Shown one piece after another: positions 25,026 through 32,748 of a DNA stretch of 58,570 nucleotides. The stretch's first letter is position 1; the number at the start of each line of letters is the position of its first letter. The notes beneath the pieces are model-generated. The model was given only the letters and a program-made list of their open reading frames with translations, ran no database searches and was not told where the DNA came from. The DNA lies in the NCBI RefSeq assembly GCF_023227905.1, contig NZ_JALOCF010000023.1, positions 1 through 58,570 of the forward strand, given 5' to 3'. Both the position numbers and the translations under genes were made by a program. Source of the DNA: Methylobacter sp. (GTDB taxonomy: Bacteria > Pseudomonadota > Gammaproteobacteria > Methylococcales > Methylomonadaceae).

Positions 25026-26255
25026 TCATCGCCCAGCCAGTTCAAGCAAGCGGCTGACGCCGACCGGCTCTTGATGAAGCAGCGGAACCACCGCATAACG
25101 TTGCGCATATTGATTGGCTACCGCATCGATTTCGCGCAATTCGTTGGCGGCCCGCTGGCGTAACAGCGGCGAGCTGACAAGAGTGGCGGCAACGCTGTTG
25201 TTGATGACCCAGGCCCACGGTTCGATACCGGCCCGACGCAGGTCGGCTTGCAGGTTGGCGGCTTCCAGTATCGGAGTAGTCTCCGCCAGAGTAACGACAA
25301 GCACTTTGGTCAATTTCGGATCTTGCAGCCTCATCAACGGCGTGGTGTAGTGCAAGCCGGTGTCGCCCATCTGGCGGCTAATTTCGCGGTGATAGGCACC
25401 GGTTGCATCCAGCAACAGCAAGGTGTGGCCGGTCGGCGCCGTGTCCATCACCACAAATTTCTTGCCTGCTTCGCGGATGACGCGGGAAAAAGCCTGAAAC
25501 ACGGCAATTTCCTCGGTACAAGGCGAGCGCAGGTCTTCTTCCAGCAGCGCCCTGCCCTGGGCATCCAGGTTTGCGCCTTTGGTCTGCAAAACATGCTGGC
25601 GGTAGCGTTCGGTTTCCGCGTGCGGATCGATCCGGCTGACCGCCAGATTAGCTAATGTTCCGCTCAAGGTTTCGCTTAAGTGAGCGGCCGGGTCTGATGT
25701 GGTCAGATGCACCGGCAAGCCGCGCTGGGCCAATTCTACGGCTACGGCGGCGGCCAACGTGGTTTTGCCGACGCCGCCCTTGCCCATCAGCATGACTAAC
25801 CCGCGCCCATCCTGTGCAATGCCGTCGATCAGCTCTGACAAGCTCGGGGTGTCGAGTTTAATGGCTGAATCGGCCGTACCTTGAGCCTGCGAAGGCGTAT
25901 CGACCAGCAGTTGCCGTAACGCAGCCAATCCGACAAGGTTGAAAGGCTTGAGCATGACCTGATCGCAGGGAAGCTGTTGCAAGACATCCGGGATGGCGTT
26001 GAGGGCGGATTGCTCCCGCTCGTGAATGGCGGCTGCCAAGGGGTCATTTTCAGCTTCAATACGAGGCAGGATGCCGTTAATAACCAAATACTGCTGTACC
26101 AGCCCAATGGCGGCCAGTTCGTCATGGGTGCGGGCAACTTCGCGCAATGTCGCTTGCTGGGCACGAGCCACCAGGATCAGCCGGGTACGGGCCGCATCGG
26201 CCAGCGCATCCACTGCCGCCTTGTATTGCTCCCGCTGCTTTTCGAGGCCGGACAA
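25026..26255 (-). CDS. arsA: ArsA arsenite ATPase, C-terminal half after frameshift
   Basis: This frame holds the second half of a two-domain ArsA: DASCLGPLSGLEKQREQYKA as the natural continuation (its first part lies before the frame's own start), then the second P-loop GKGGVGKTTLAAA (about 158-170), the signal DTAPTGHTLLLL and metal-site cysteine in SPCTEEIAVFQ. ArsA energises export of arsenite through ArsB. The N-terminal half is in a different frame starting at 26785; one base is missing near 26291-26297. Restoring it gives a ~585-residue protein of normal length. As it stands this half has no strong start of its own and the gene is likely non-functional, unless the deletion is a sequence error. 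Confidence 0.85.
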   Translation of the reverse strand: MSGLEKQREQYKAAVDALADAARTRLILVARAQQATLREVARTHDELAAIGLVQQYLVINGILPRIEAENDPLAAAIHEREQSALNAIPDVLQQLPCDQVMLKPFNLVGLAALRQLLVDTPSQAQGTADSAIKLDTPSLSELIDGIAQDGRGLVMLMGKGGVGKTTLAAAVAVELAQRGLPVHLTTSDPAAHLSETLSGTLANLAVSRIDPHAETERYRQHVLQTKGANLDAQGRALLEEDLRSPCTEEIAVFQAFSRVIREAGKKFVVMDTAPTGHTLLLLDATGAYHREISRQMGDTGLHYTTPLMRLQDPKLTKVLVVTLAETTPILEAANLQADLRRAGIEPWAWVINNSVAATLVSSPLLRQRAANELREIDAVANQYAQRYAVVPLLHQEPVGVSRLLELAGR

Positions 26256-26785
26256 AGGCCCCAGACAGGACGCATCGCCCTTGCCTTGCTCAAGAAAGCC
26301 GCCCAGGCGCCGGGCAGTTGCAGCAGGCGAATGGTGTGGCCTGTGGGCGCCGTATCGAAAATAATATGGTCATAGTCGGCGGTCAGCACCGATTCGGTCA
26401 GTAGCGCGGTGAATTCGTCGAAGGCGGCAATCTCGGTGGTGCAGGCGCCGGACAGTTGCTCCTCGATGCCTTGCACCACCCCATCCGGCAGTACGCCGCG
26501 CACAGGCCCTACGATGCGGTCCCGGTACGCTTGGGCGGCGGCTTGCGGATCGATTTCCAGCGCGGCCAGATTGGGCACGGCCGAAATAACGGTGATGCTA
26601 TTGCCGATGCTGATGCCAAAGACCTGGCCGACATTGGAAGCCGGGTCGGTACTGACCAGCAGCACGCGTCGACCGGCATCCGCCAACTGTATCGCCGTGG
26701 CGCAGGCAATCGAGGTTTTGCCGACGCCGCCCTTGCCGGTAAAAAACAAAAAGCGCGGCGCTTGGTCGAGAAATTTCATATTCAT
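26177..26785 (-). CDS. arsA: ArsA arsenite ATPase, N-terminal half, ends by frameshift
   Basis: Start chosen at ATG 26785, 5 bases after GGAAAGGG. The frame has the first P-loop FFTGKGGVGKTSIACA (about 14-29), LVSTDPASNVGQ, the metal-binding cysteine in SGACTTEIAAFDEF and DTAPTGHTIRLLQLPGAWAAF. After AAFL it reads SKARAMRPVW, whereas a one-base shift gives EQGKGDASCLGPL, the true ArsA continuation. The correct frame joins the 25026-26255 frame, proving a single-base deletion at about 26291-26297. The gene follows arsD by 22 bases. Confidence 0.85.
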   Translation of the reverse strand: MNMKFLDQAPRFLFFTGKGGVGKTSIACATAIQLADAGRRVLLVSTDPASNVGQVFGISIGNSITVISAVPNLAALEIDPQAAAQAYRDRIVGPVRGVLPDGVVQGIEEQLSGACTTEIAAFDEFTALLTESVLTADYDHIIFDTAPTGHTIRLLQLPGAWAAFLSKARAMRPVWGLCPASKSSGSNTRRQWMRWPMRPVPG

Positions 26786-26807
26786 CATGCCCCTTTCCAA
26801 GGCTTTT

Positions 26808-27170
26808 TTAACAACAACTACTGCCGCTACAGCAGCCGCCTTCCGGTTTAATTTCAATCGATGGACGCGTGATTCCGGTCCAGCGCGCCAGTTCGGCGCG
26901 GCTCGGGTAACGCCCTGCCAGGGCGACTTCACCATCGACCAGGATTAAAGGCAGCGCTTCCGCTCCGGAACGCTCAAGGAAGCCTTTAACAACTGTGTTA
27001 TCGGCAAAAGCCATGGGTTGCTGGGCGAGGTTGAAGCGCTCAATCTGAGCACCGTTTTGCTTAGCCCAATCCACATCGGCAGAAAAGTCGACTAATTGCT
27101 GATCGATGTCCACACCGCAAACTCCGGTGCTGCAACATAATGCAGGGTCAAACACTTGGATGGTTTTCAT
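26808..27170 (-). CDS. arsD: Arsenite metallochaperone ArsD
   Basis: A 120-residue protein. ArsD hands As(III) to ArsA and is also a weak repressor. The conserved metal-binding cysteines C12, C13 and C18 are in FDPALCCSTGVCG, and vicinal cysteine pairs sit at the C-terminus (GGCCSGSSCC). A GGAGAC site lies upstream of the ATG. It is placed directly before arsA, its partner. Since arsA is frameshifted, ArsD may now have no ATPase to serve. Confidence 0.93.
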   Translation of the reverse strand: MKTIQVFDPALCCSTGVCGVDIDQQLVDFSADVDWAKQNGAQIERFNLAQQPMAFADNTVVKGFLERSGAEALPLILVDGEVALAGRYPSRAELARWTGITRPSIEIKPEGGCCSGSSCC

Positions 27171-27221
27171 TTGAAGTCTCCACTAAATATTAAAATATCT
27201 GTTATTGCAAAAATGAGGCGA

Positions 27222-27944
27222 TTAGATCGCAGGTTGATTAACCCGCCGGGACAGCGCTTCGGCGCTCTCCCGGCGCTCACTGTAGCGGTCAACCAAATAA
27301 GGCGTCACATCCCGGGTCAGCAGCGTGAACTTAAACAGTTCCTCCATCACATCGACCACCCGATCATAATAAGGGGACGGTTTCATCCGGCCATTGTCGT
27401 CGAATTCGAGAAAGGCCTTGGCCACCGACGACTGATTAGGAATGGTCAACATGCGCATCCAGCGGCCCAGAACACGCATTTGATTGACGGCATTGAAAGA
27501 CTGCGAGCCGCCGCACACCTGCATGATCGCCAAGGTCTTCCCTTGGGTGGGGCGAATGGCGCCAATGGACAGAGGAATCCAGTCGATTTGCGCTTTCATG
27601 ATGCCGGTCATTGCGCCATGACGCTCAGGAGAGCACCACACCATGCCTTCGGCCCATTGGGTCAGTTCCCGCAGCTCGGTCACCTTGGGATGAGTCTCCG
27701 GCGCATCGTCAGGCAGAGGCAAACCGCTGGGATTGAATATCCGCACCTCCCCTCCCATAGCCCGAAGCAGCCGCGCGGCTTCTTCGGTCAGCAACCGGCT
27801 GAAGGAACGCTCACGCAAAGAGCCGTACAACAGCAAGAAGCGCGGCGCATGCGTGGAAGGCGTTGCCGGCCGCAGCTCGGCCAGGTCCGGAACCCGGAAC
27901 AGGTCGCGCTCGACATTAGGTAAATCGTTCAATAAGTCAGACAC
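27222..27944 (-). CDS. arsH: ArsH NADPH-dependent FMN organoarsenical reductase/oxidase
   Basis: A 240-residue flavodoxin-like protein. Motifs: LLLYGSLRERSFSRLLTEEA (about 37-56, FMN phosphate loop GSLRxxSxS), EGMVWCSPERHGAMTGIMKA (about 98-117) and VCGGSQSFNAVNQMRVLG. ArsH oxidises trivalent methyl- or aryl-arsenicals and reduces quinones or metals. It lies 17 bases after arsC and 51 bases before arsD within one operon. Confidence 0.94.
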   Translation of the reverse strand: MSDLLNDLPNVERDLFRVPDLAELRPATPSTHAPRFLLLYGSLRERSFSRLLTEEAARLLRAMGGEVRIFNPSGLPLPDDAPETHPKVTELRELTQWAEGMVWCSPERHGAMTGIMKAQIDWIPLSIGAIRPTQGKTLAIMQVCGGSQSFNAVNQMRVLGRWMRMLTIPNQSSVAKAFLEFDDNGRMKPSPYYDRVVDVMEELFKFTLLTRDVTPYLVDRYSERRESAEALSRRVNQPAI

Positions 27945-27961
27945 GTTGGCCCTCTTAAGGC

Positions 27962-28441
27962 TTAAGGTAACAGGGTGCCGATACGATCCAGCTCCGCTTT
28001 CAATCGGTCACGATCGTTTTTCAACTCGTCCAGCGGCAAGACCAGAAATTGTTCGATGCGATGGCGCAAGATGCCGTAAGCGGTCATGAACGCTGCGGTG
28101 ATTTCTTCTTCAGTGCCTTCAGCATGAGCAGGGTCTTCAACCCCCCAATGACTGCGCAATACAGGGCCCAGATAAGCGGGACAGGTTTCGTTAGCCGCAT
28201 TGCCGCAAACACTAATGACGATATCAGGTGTCAAAGGCAGATCATTCCAGGATTTGCTGTAATAACCTTCAGTAGAAATACCTTCCTGCTCAAGCAAAGC
28301 GACTGCTCGACTGTTTAATCGTCCTAAAGGCTTGCTGCCTGCACTCAATGCCCGCCAGCCTTCTGGAGCAAGATGATTGAAAGTAGCTTCGCCGATTAAA
28401 GATCGGCAAGAATTACCCGTACAAAGAAAAAGTACATTCAT
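27962..28441 (-). CDS. arsC: Arsenate reductase ArsC, low-molecular-weight phosphatase type
   Basis: A 159-residue thioredoxin-coupled type ArsC. The P-loop FLCTGNSCRS at 5-14 has catalytic C7 with C12. Two more cysteines lie in ISVCGNAANETCPAY (about 78-92), as needed for the redox relay. The enzyme reduces As(V) to As(III). Its start overlaps the arsR stop by 4 bases (ATGA), so expression follows arsR. Confidence 0.93.
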   Translation of the reverse strand: MNVLFLCTGNSCRSLIGEATFNHLAPEGWRALSAGSKPLGRLNSRAVALLEQEGISTEGYYSKSWNDLPLTPDIVISVCGNAANETCPAYLGPVLRSHWGVEDPAHAEGTEEEITAAFMTAYGILRHRIEQFLVLPLDELKNDRDRLKAELDRIGTLLP

Positions 28442-28821
28442 AAATAAGAGTCTATTTGATCAGTGGTTGAAAGATTTGCTTCAGTGTTACAACAGTCCGA
28501 TGCTGAATCGCTGTCAAAGCAATGCTCAGCCTCAGTATGTCCGGTGCAGCATTCGGCGGTTAAATAAATAATCAGTTCCTGCATAATGGACAAGTTAGCG
28601 CGATAGCGTTGATAGCGTCCTTCTTGGGTGACGTTAAGCAAACCGGCGTGAGTCATCGCTTTGAGATGAAAGGACAGATTGGTAGATGGTAAAGCCAGCA
28701 GCGTGGCAATTTCCCCGGCGACCAGGCCATTGGGCGCGTTTTTAACCAACAGCCGGTAAACATCCAGCCGTACACCGGAAGCCAGTGATTCAAATATCGT
28801 TGTTGCAATTTTTTTATCCAT
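28438..28821 (-). CDS. arsR: ArsR-family metalloregulator
   Basis: A 127-residue winged-helix repressor. The DNA-binding part is ASGVRLDVYRLLVKNAPNGL then IATLLALPSTNLSFHLKAMT (about 16-57) and HAGLLNVTQEGRYQRYRANL. No CVC in the alpha3 helix is seen, but a cysteine-rich C-terminal tail (AECCTG, EHC, SDCCN) could bind As(III), as in some ArsR types. First gene of the operon arsR-arsC-arsH-arsD-arsA. A matching inverted repeat sits immediately upstream. Confidence 0.92.
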   Translation of the reverse strand: MDKKIATTIFESLASGVRLDVYRLLVKNAPNGLVAGEIATLLALPSTNLSFHLKAMTHAGLLNVTQEGRYQRYRANLSIMQELIIYLTAECCTGHTEAEHCFDSDSASDCCNTEANLSTTDQIDSYL

Positions 28822-28823
28822 TT

Positions 28824-28847
28824 TTCAATACTACAACGATTATTGAA
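28824..28847. promoter_or_regulatory. Candidate ArsR operator
   Basis: TTCAATA and TATTGAA form a perfect 7-bp inverted repeat with a 10-base spacer, right before the arsR start codon. The layout and AT-rich half-sites resemble known ArsR/SmtB operators. Confidence 0.6.
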
Positions 28848-29060
28848 TTATTAAAATAAATATTATCAATTCCGCCAAGTGGAAATTTGCCGGTTTGGAT
28901 AAAAGAGCATCAATATTTGCCAACAGATCATCGCTGTTTTTAATGTATAGTCTGTTTTTCTTGAAAAACGGCGCCGATTAGTGGAAAAATTAAGCGTCGT
29001 TTTACAGACGGACGCTTAGAATTCCGAATTGCCGTTCACTGGTTAATGGGAGTACCCCAT

Positions 29061-30041
29061 ATGCAAGCTGTTACGATAAACCCATCAGCTCCGTTTTTCA
29101 TAGTGTTCAACGCCGGCTCCGGCAGCGATGATGTTGCGGTAACGCGCGCAATTATCGAAACCTTTTTGACCGAGGCCAATCGCGAATATCATGTCATGCT
29201 GGTCGAAGATGCGTCCCGGTTACCGCACATTTCGGCATCGGCCGTGGCCCGGGCCCAGGCGCAAGGCGGCGTGGTGGTCGCAGCAGGCGGCGATGGCACC
29301 ATTAATGCCGTAGCTCAGGCGGTGCTGGGCAGCGGCTGCCCGTTCGGCGTATTGCCCCAAGGCACTTTCAACTATTTCAGTCGCACCCACGGCATTCCAT
29401 CTGATACGGCAAAGGCCTTGCAGGTATTGCTGAGTTCGCGCGCTCATCCAGTGCAGGTCGGACTGGTGAATAACCGGGTATTCCTGGTCAATGCGAGCCT
29501 TGGGCTTTACCCGAAGCTGCTCGAAGAACGTGAGGCCTATAAAGTGTCCTACGGCCGTACCCGGCTGGTGGCTTGGTGGGCAGGCATTATGACGCTGCTG
29601 CGTGAACACCGGCCAATGCGTATTCATGTCGAGCATGGCGATCAGTCGTATGAGCTGCGCACGCTGATGATTTTTGTCAGCAATAACCGATTGCAACTCG
29701 AACGCATCGGCCTTCCCGAAGCGGAGGCGGTGGAGCAGGGCCACCTTGTAGCGACCGTACTAAAGCCGGTAGATACGCCGACGCTGCTACAGTTGATGCT
29801 GCGCGGAACGCTCGGGCAATTGGGTGATGCCGAGCATATTGCCAGTTTCGCGTTCCGGCAAATCACAGTGACGCCGACCCCGGCACTACTTTATGGCCGG
29901 CGCCATATTAAAGTGGCTATGGATGGCGAGGTCAGCTTGCTCACGACTCCCTTGCGGTTCCGTTTGGCACCCGAAGAATTGCTCCTGCTTAAGCCCGAAG
30001 TAGTACCGGGCGAAAATCCACCCGACCCGGACAGCCTATGA
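29061..30041 (+). CDS. Diacylglycerol/lipid kinase family protein
   Basis: A 326-residue protein. ATG 29061 is preferred to 29046 because GGGAG is 8 bases upstream. It has the N-terminal kinase fold with VFNAGSGSDD (about 14-23), the GGDGT signature in VVVAAGGDGTINAVAQAV (about 71-88), and FGVLPQGTFNYFSRTHGIP (about 94-112). The C-terminal beta domain ends in a DGE motif (VAMDGEVSL). Members phosphorylate diacylglycerol, sphingoid bases or related lipids. The stop overlaps the next start (ATGA). Confidence 0.86.
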   Translation: MQAVTINPSAPFFIVFNAGSGSDDVAVTRAIIETFLTEANREYHVMLVEDASRLPHISASAVARAQAQGGVVVAAGGDGTINAVAQAVLGSGCPFGVLPQGTFNYFSRTHGIPSDTAKALQVLLSSRAHPVQVGLVNNRVFLVNASLGLYPKLLEEREAYKVSYGRTRLVAWWAGIMTLLREHRPMRIHVEHGDQSYELRTLMIFVSNNRLQLERIGLPEAEAVEQGHLVATVLKPVDTPTLLQLMLRGTLGQLGDAEHIASFAFRQITVTPTPALLYGRRHIKVAMDGEVSLLTTPLRFRLAPEELLLLKPEVVPGENPPDPDSL

Positions 30042-30904
30042 CCTCACTGATGCAGATCTCCGATACGCATTTTGGCACCGAACGCCCGGCGGTCGTCGAA
30101 GCTCTGGTGCACCTGGTGCATGAGCAAGCGCCGGAAGTCATTGTCGTTTCGGGCGACATTACCCAAAGGGCCACACGCAAACAATTTGATGCGGCGCGCC
30201 GGTTCTTCGGGCGACTGGGCAACATCCCTATGCTGATCATACCGGGCAACCATGATATTCCGTTGTTTAATATTGTGGCTCGCCTGTTTACTCCCTTGAG
30301 AAATTACCAGCGCGCCTGCGGTGCCGATTTGGAACCGGTATTTATCTCAGCGCGATGGCTCATCGCCTGCGTGAACACCACGCGCGCCTACCGCCATAAA
30401 GATGGCGAGGTGTCTTCCGCACAGACCCATCGGGTAGCCGACCTGCTCAAAACTGCGTCACCCGGACAATTGCGCATCGTGGTGGTGCACCAACCGGTCG
30501 CCGTGATAGGTGACAAGGACCGCACCAACCTGCTGCACGGCCGAGACGCCGCCGTGCACTGCTGGGCCGCCGCAGGCGCCGATCTTGTCATGGGTGGACA
30601 TATCCATGTGCCTTATGTGCTGCCTCTGCACGAATGCTATGACAATTTGCCGGGCCGACATTGGGCGGTGCAGGCAGGCACTGCGGTATCGACGCGCGTG
30701 CGTCAGGGGACGGTCAACTCAGTCAATCTGATCCGATATCCCGGCAGTCAACAGCCGCGCCACTGCATATTGGAGCGCTGGGACTGCGCAGAGCCGGAAC
30801 TTGGTTTCCAATGCTTCAGTTCGCACGAACTGGCCTGCGGACTGGAGAATAATCAACTGTTTAAAGCATATCAATCTTGTAACGATAACTTAACCAAACT
30901 GTAA
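30038..30904 (+). CDS. Calcineurin-like metallophosphoesterase
   Basis: A 288-residue protein with all five metal-site motifs: MQISDTHFG (DxH, about 5-13), VVSGDITQR (GD), IIPGNHDIP (GNHD), VVVHQPVA (H) and VMGGHIHVPY (GHxH). It belongs to the CpdA/Icc-like or UDP-diacylglucosamine-type phosphodiesterase group; the substrate is not set by sequence. It overlaps the lipid kinase gene by 4 bases, so both are translated from one message. A lipid phosphate turnover role for the pair is an inference. Its last codons overlap the candidate Pho box of the next gene. Confidence 0.86.
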   Translation: MTSLMQISDTHFGTERPAVVEALVHLVHEQAPEVIVVSGDITQRATRKQFDAARRFFGRLGNIPMLIIPGNHDIPLFNIVARLFTPLRNYQRACGADLEPVFISARWLIACVNTTRAYRHKDGEVSSAQTHRVADLLKTASPGQLRIVVVHQPVAVIGDKDRTNLLHGRDAAVHCWAAAGADLVMGGHIHVPYVLPLHECYDNLPGRHWAVQAGTAVSTRVRQGTVNSVNLIRYPGSQQPRHCILERWDCAEPELGFQCFSSHELACGLENNQLFKAYQSCNDNLTKL

Positions 30905-30928
30905 CGCTACCCACCCTGTTTTGTAACA
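30878..30928 (+). promoter_or_regulatory. Candidate Pho box upstream of the PhoX-like gene
   Basis: TGTAACG at 30878-30884, TGTAACG at 30900-30906 and TGTAACA at 30922-30928 are spaced exactly 22 bases apart. A weaker half site cTTAACc lies at 30889, giving the 11-base rhythm of PhoB boxes (CTGTCAT-type). A possible -10, TACTAT, follows at about 30937-30942, at the distance expected for PhoB-activated promoters. Confidence 0.55.
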
Positions 30929-30990
30929 CCAGCTATGTACTATTGACGTTGGCTGCCAGCCAAATAACCCTATCTATCCTGGAGTACATA

Positions 30991-32316
30991 ATGAAAGTTA
31001 CCAAAACTCTATTGTCGCTTGCTATTAGCGCGATTATCCCTGCCCTTGCAGTTGCCGATTCTGAAGTTCAAGGGCCTATGGCATTTGACTCTATTTCCGG
31101 TTCCGCTTACGGTCAGCAAAACGCTACCGATCTTGACGCTACACCCTGGGTCATTCCCGAAGGCTATAACCAATCTATCATTGCTGACGAAAGCGACCTG
31201 AACATCTATGTCGGCACCGACTGGAACGACATGAACACAGTCAACGAAACCCAAAAACACGCCGGCCGTTATCTGTACCGCACCCATGAAGTTCGCGGCG
31301 GCGCCATGGGTAGCGATGGCAATTCATTGCGTATTGATGGACACAGCGGCGGCGCGGTTTCCGTTGTTGACCTGCGGACCGGGGAAGCCAAGGAAATGGC
31401 TGGACGCGACGATTGGGAAGCACTCGACGGCATCGTCTGGACACCGTGGCACACGCTACTGTTTGCTGAGGAAACCATTACCTCGTTACGTCCTGACCCG
31501 CAAGCGCCTCAAGCCACCAGCGGCCTGGTGTACGAAATGAAGTTAAAAGCCGGTGATCCAACAACAATGGAAACTGTTACCGTACTGCCTAAATTAGGTT
31601 CTCTGGCGCATGAAGGCCTGGAAATTGACGAAGAAGGCAATGTCTATGTCATCGACGAAGATAAAAAAGGCTCGATCTATAAATTCGTGCCGACGACTTA
31701 TGGCGATCTAAGCGACGGACAGCTTTACGCTTTAAAAGTGGATGCTGGCAAAACCGGCGCTGCACAGTGGTTGGCGTTGGATATGGATCAAGTGCAAATC
31801 AGTGCCCGCGTAGCGGCGGCAACTGTCGGCGCAACCCAGTTCTGTCGCCCTGAAGACCTGGAACGCATTACCGAGACCCTGTACGTCGCGTTGACTTGCG
31901 AAGATGTTGATAACGCCGCCAACACCAGTGGCCGTGGCGCGGTCTTGGCCGTAGCGCTGGACGAAACACCATCCGTCAAATATGTCGTCGCTGCCGGCAA
32001 GAATGCGCCGATCGAAAACCAGGCGACTAATGCGACCGGCTTCGCGAAAGTGGACAACCTGGCGACCAGCCCTGACGGCAAGTTGTGGATGGTGGAAGAC
32101 AACGACTTCAGCGACATTTGGGTTTATGACCCGGCCTCTAAAGATGCCAACAACGATGGTTATCAAGACGGCGTACATTTGTTCGCTTCCTTGAAAGACA
32201 AATCAGCGGAAGGCACAGGCATTTACTTCGGTAAAGACCCTCACACACTGTTCGTGAATGTCCAGCATTCCGGTACAGGCAACGACAAAACGATGGCCAT
32301 TACTAATCGTAAATAA
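30991..32316 (+). CDS. PhoX/DUF839-like secreted phosphatase
   Basis: A 441-residue protein. GGAG lies 6 bases before the ATG at 30991. It has a Sec signal peptide (MKVTKTLLSLAISAII...AVA), then a DUF839 beta-propeller: RYLYRTHEVRGGAMGSD, WTPWHTLLFAEET (about 150-162), SLAHEGLEIDEEGNVYVIDE (about 208-227), FCRPEDLER and PDGKLWMVEDND. PhoX-type alkaline phosphatases use calcium and iron to free phosphate from esters. This one is shorter than classic PhoX and shows no twin-arginine signal, so a phytase-like or other DUF839 activity is possible. The Pho box upstream supports a phosphate role. Confidence 0.78.
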   Translation: MKVTKTLLSLAISAIIPALAVADSEVQGPMAFDSISGSAYGQQNATDLDATPWVIPEGYNQSIIADESDLNIYVGTDWNDMNTVNETQKHAGRYLYRTHEVRGGAMGSDGNSLRIDGHSGGAVSVVDLRTGEAKEMAGRDDWEALDGIVWTPWHTLLFAEETITSLRPDPQAPQATSGLVYEMKLKAGDPTTMETVTVLPKLGSLAHEGLEIDEEGNVYVIDEDKKGSIYKFVPTTYGDLSDGQLYALKVDAGKTGAAQWLALDMDQVQISARVAAATVGATQFCRPEDLERITETLYVALTCEDVDNAANTSGRGAVLAVALDETPSVKYVVAAGKNAPIENQATNATGFAKVDNLATSPDGKLWMVEDNDFSDIWVYDPASKDANNDGYQDGVHLFASLKDKSAEGTGIYFGKDPHTLFVNVQHSGTGNDKTMAITNRK

Positions 32317-32340
32317 CCCATCGATTATTGAGTTCGACAA

Positions 32341-32367
32341 AACGGCGTCCTCGGACGCCGTTTTTTA
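32341..32367 (+). terminator. Rho-independent terminator after the PhoX-like gene
   Basis: AACGGCGTCC and GGACGCCGTT form a 10-bp stem with a 2-base loop, followed by a T-run, 24 bases after the stop. Confidence 0.92.
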
Positions 32368-32748
32368 TTGTTCTTTCAACTGCTTTGTCATCCATGCCAA
32401 GCATTGCGGAATTGGTGCGATAAGGAAACGGTCCTTATTAAACATCAGGTACAATCTTATTTGAGAAAATCGGCGCTAGCAGATTGGCCATGAACTCTTC
32501 TTCAACGCTTGCCAGCCGGTAGACTTAAGTTTATGGTGGAAGATGCTGGAACCTGAATCCGGTTTTGCCGCAGCGTGAGGATGCAAAGTGAAGCTGCCTC
32601 CTCTTCACCAGCAATCATGAGGTGATCTATGAAGCCCATCAATCCGCCTACATTTATCCGGTCAATTGCTTTAGTCTCACAGCGGTTCCGACCGAAAGAG
32701 AACGTCACCGGCCATTCAAAACCGATTGAAGCTTATCGCCGATAAGCC
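32368..32748. other. Intergenic stretch without a firm gene
   Basis: One minus-strand frame at 32502-32708 (68 codons, containing GFIDHLMIAGEEEAASLCIL) has no ribosome-binding site and no family I recognise. It may be a gene remnant. Nothing else is apparent before the hydrolase gene. Confidence 0.35.

Noticed and set aside
25248..26948. Long plus-strand open frames opposite arsA
   Set aside because: They lie fully opposite arsA, have low-complexity alanine/serine-rich translations and no ribosome-binding site. They are shadows of GC-biased codon use.
32502..32708. Minus-strand 68-codon open frame
   Set aside because: No ribosome-binding site and no family. It might be a remnant, but I cannot support a gene.
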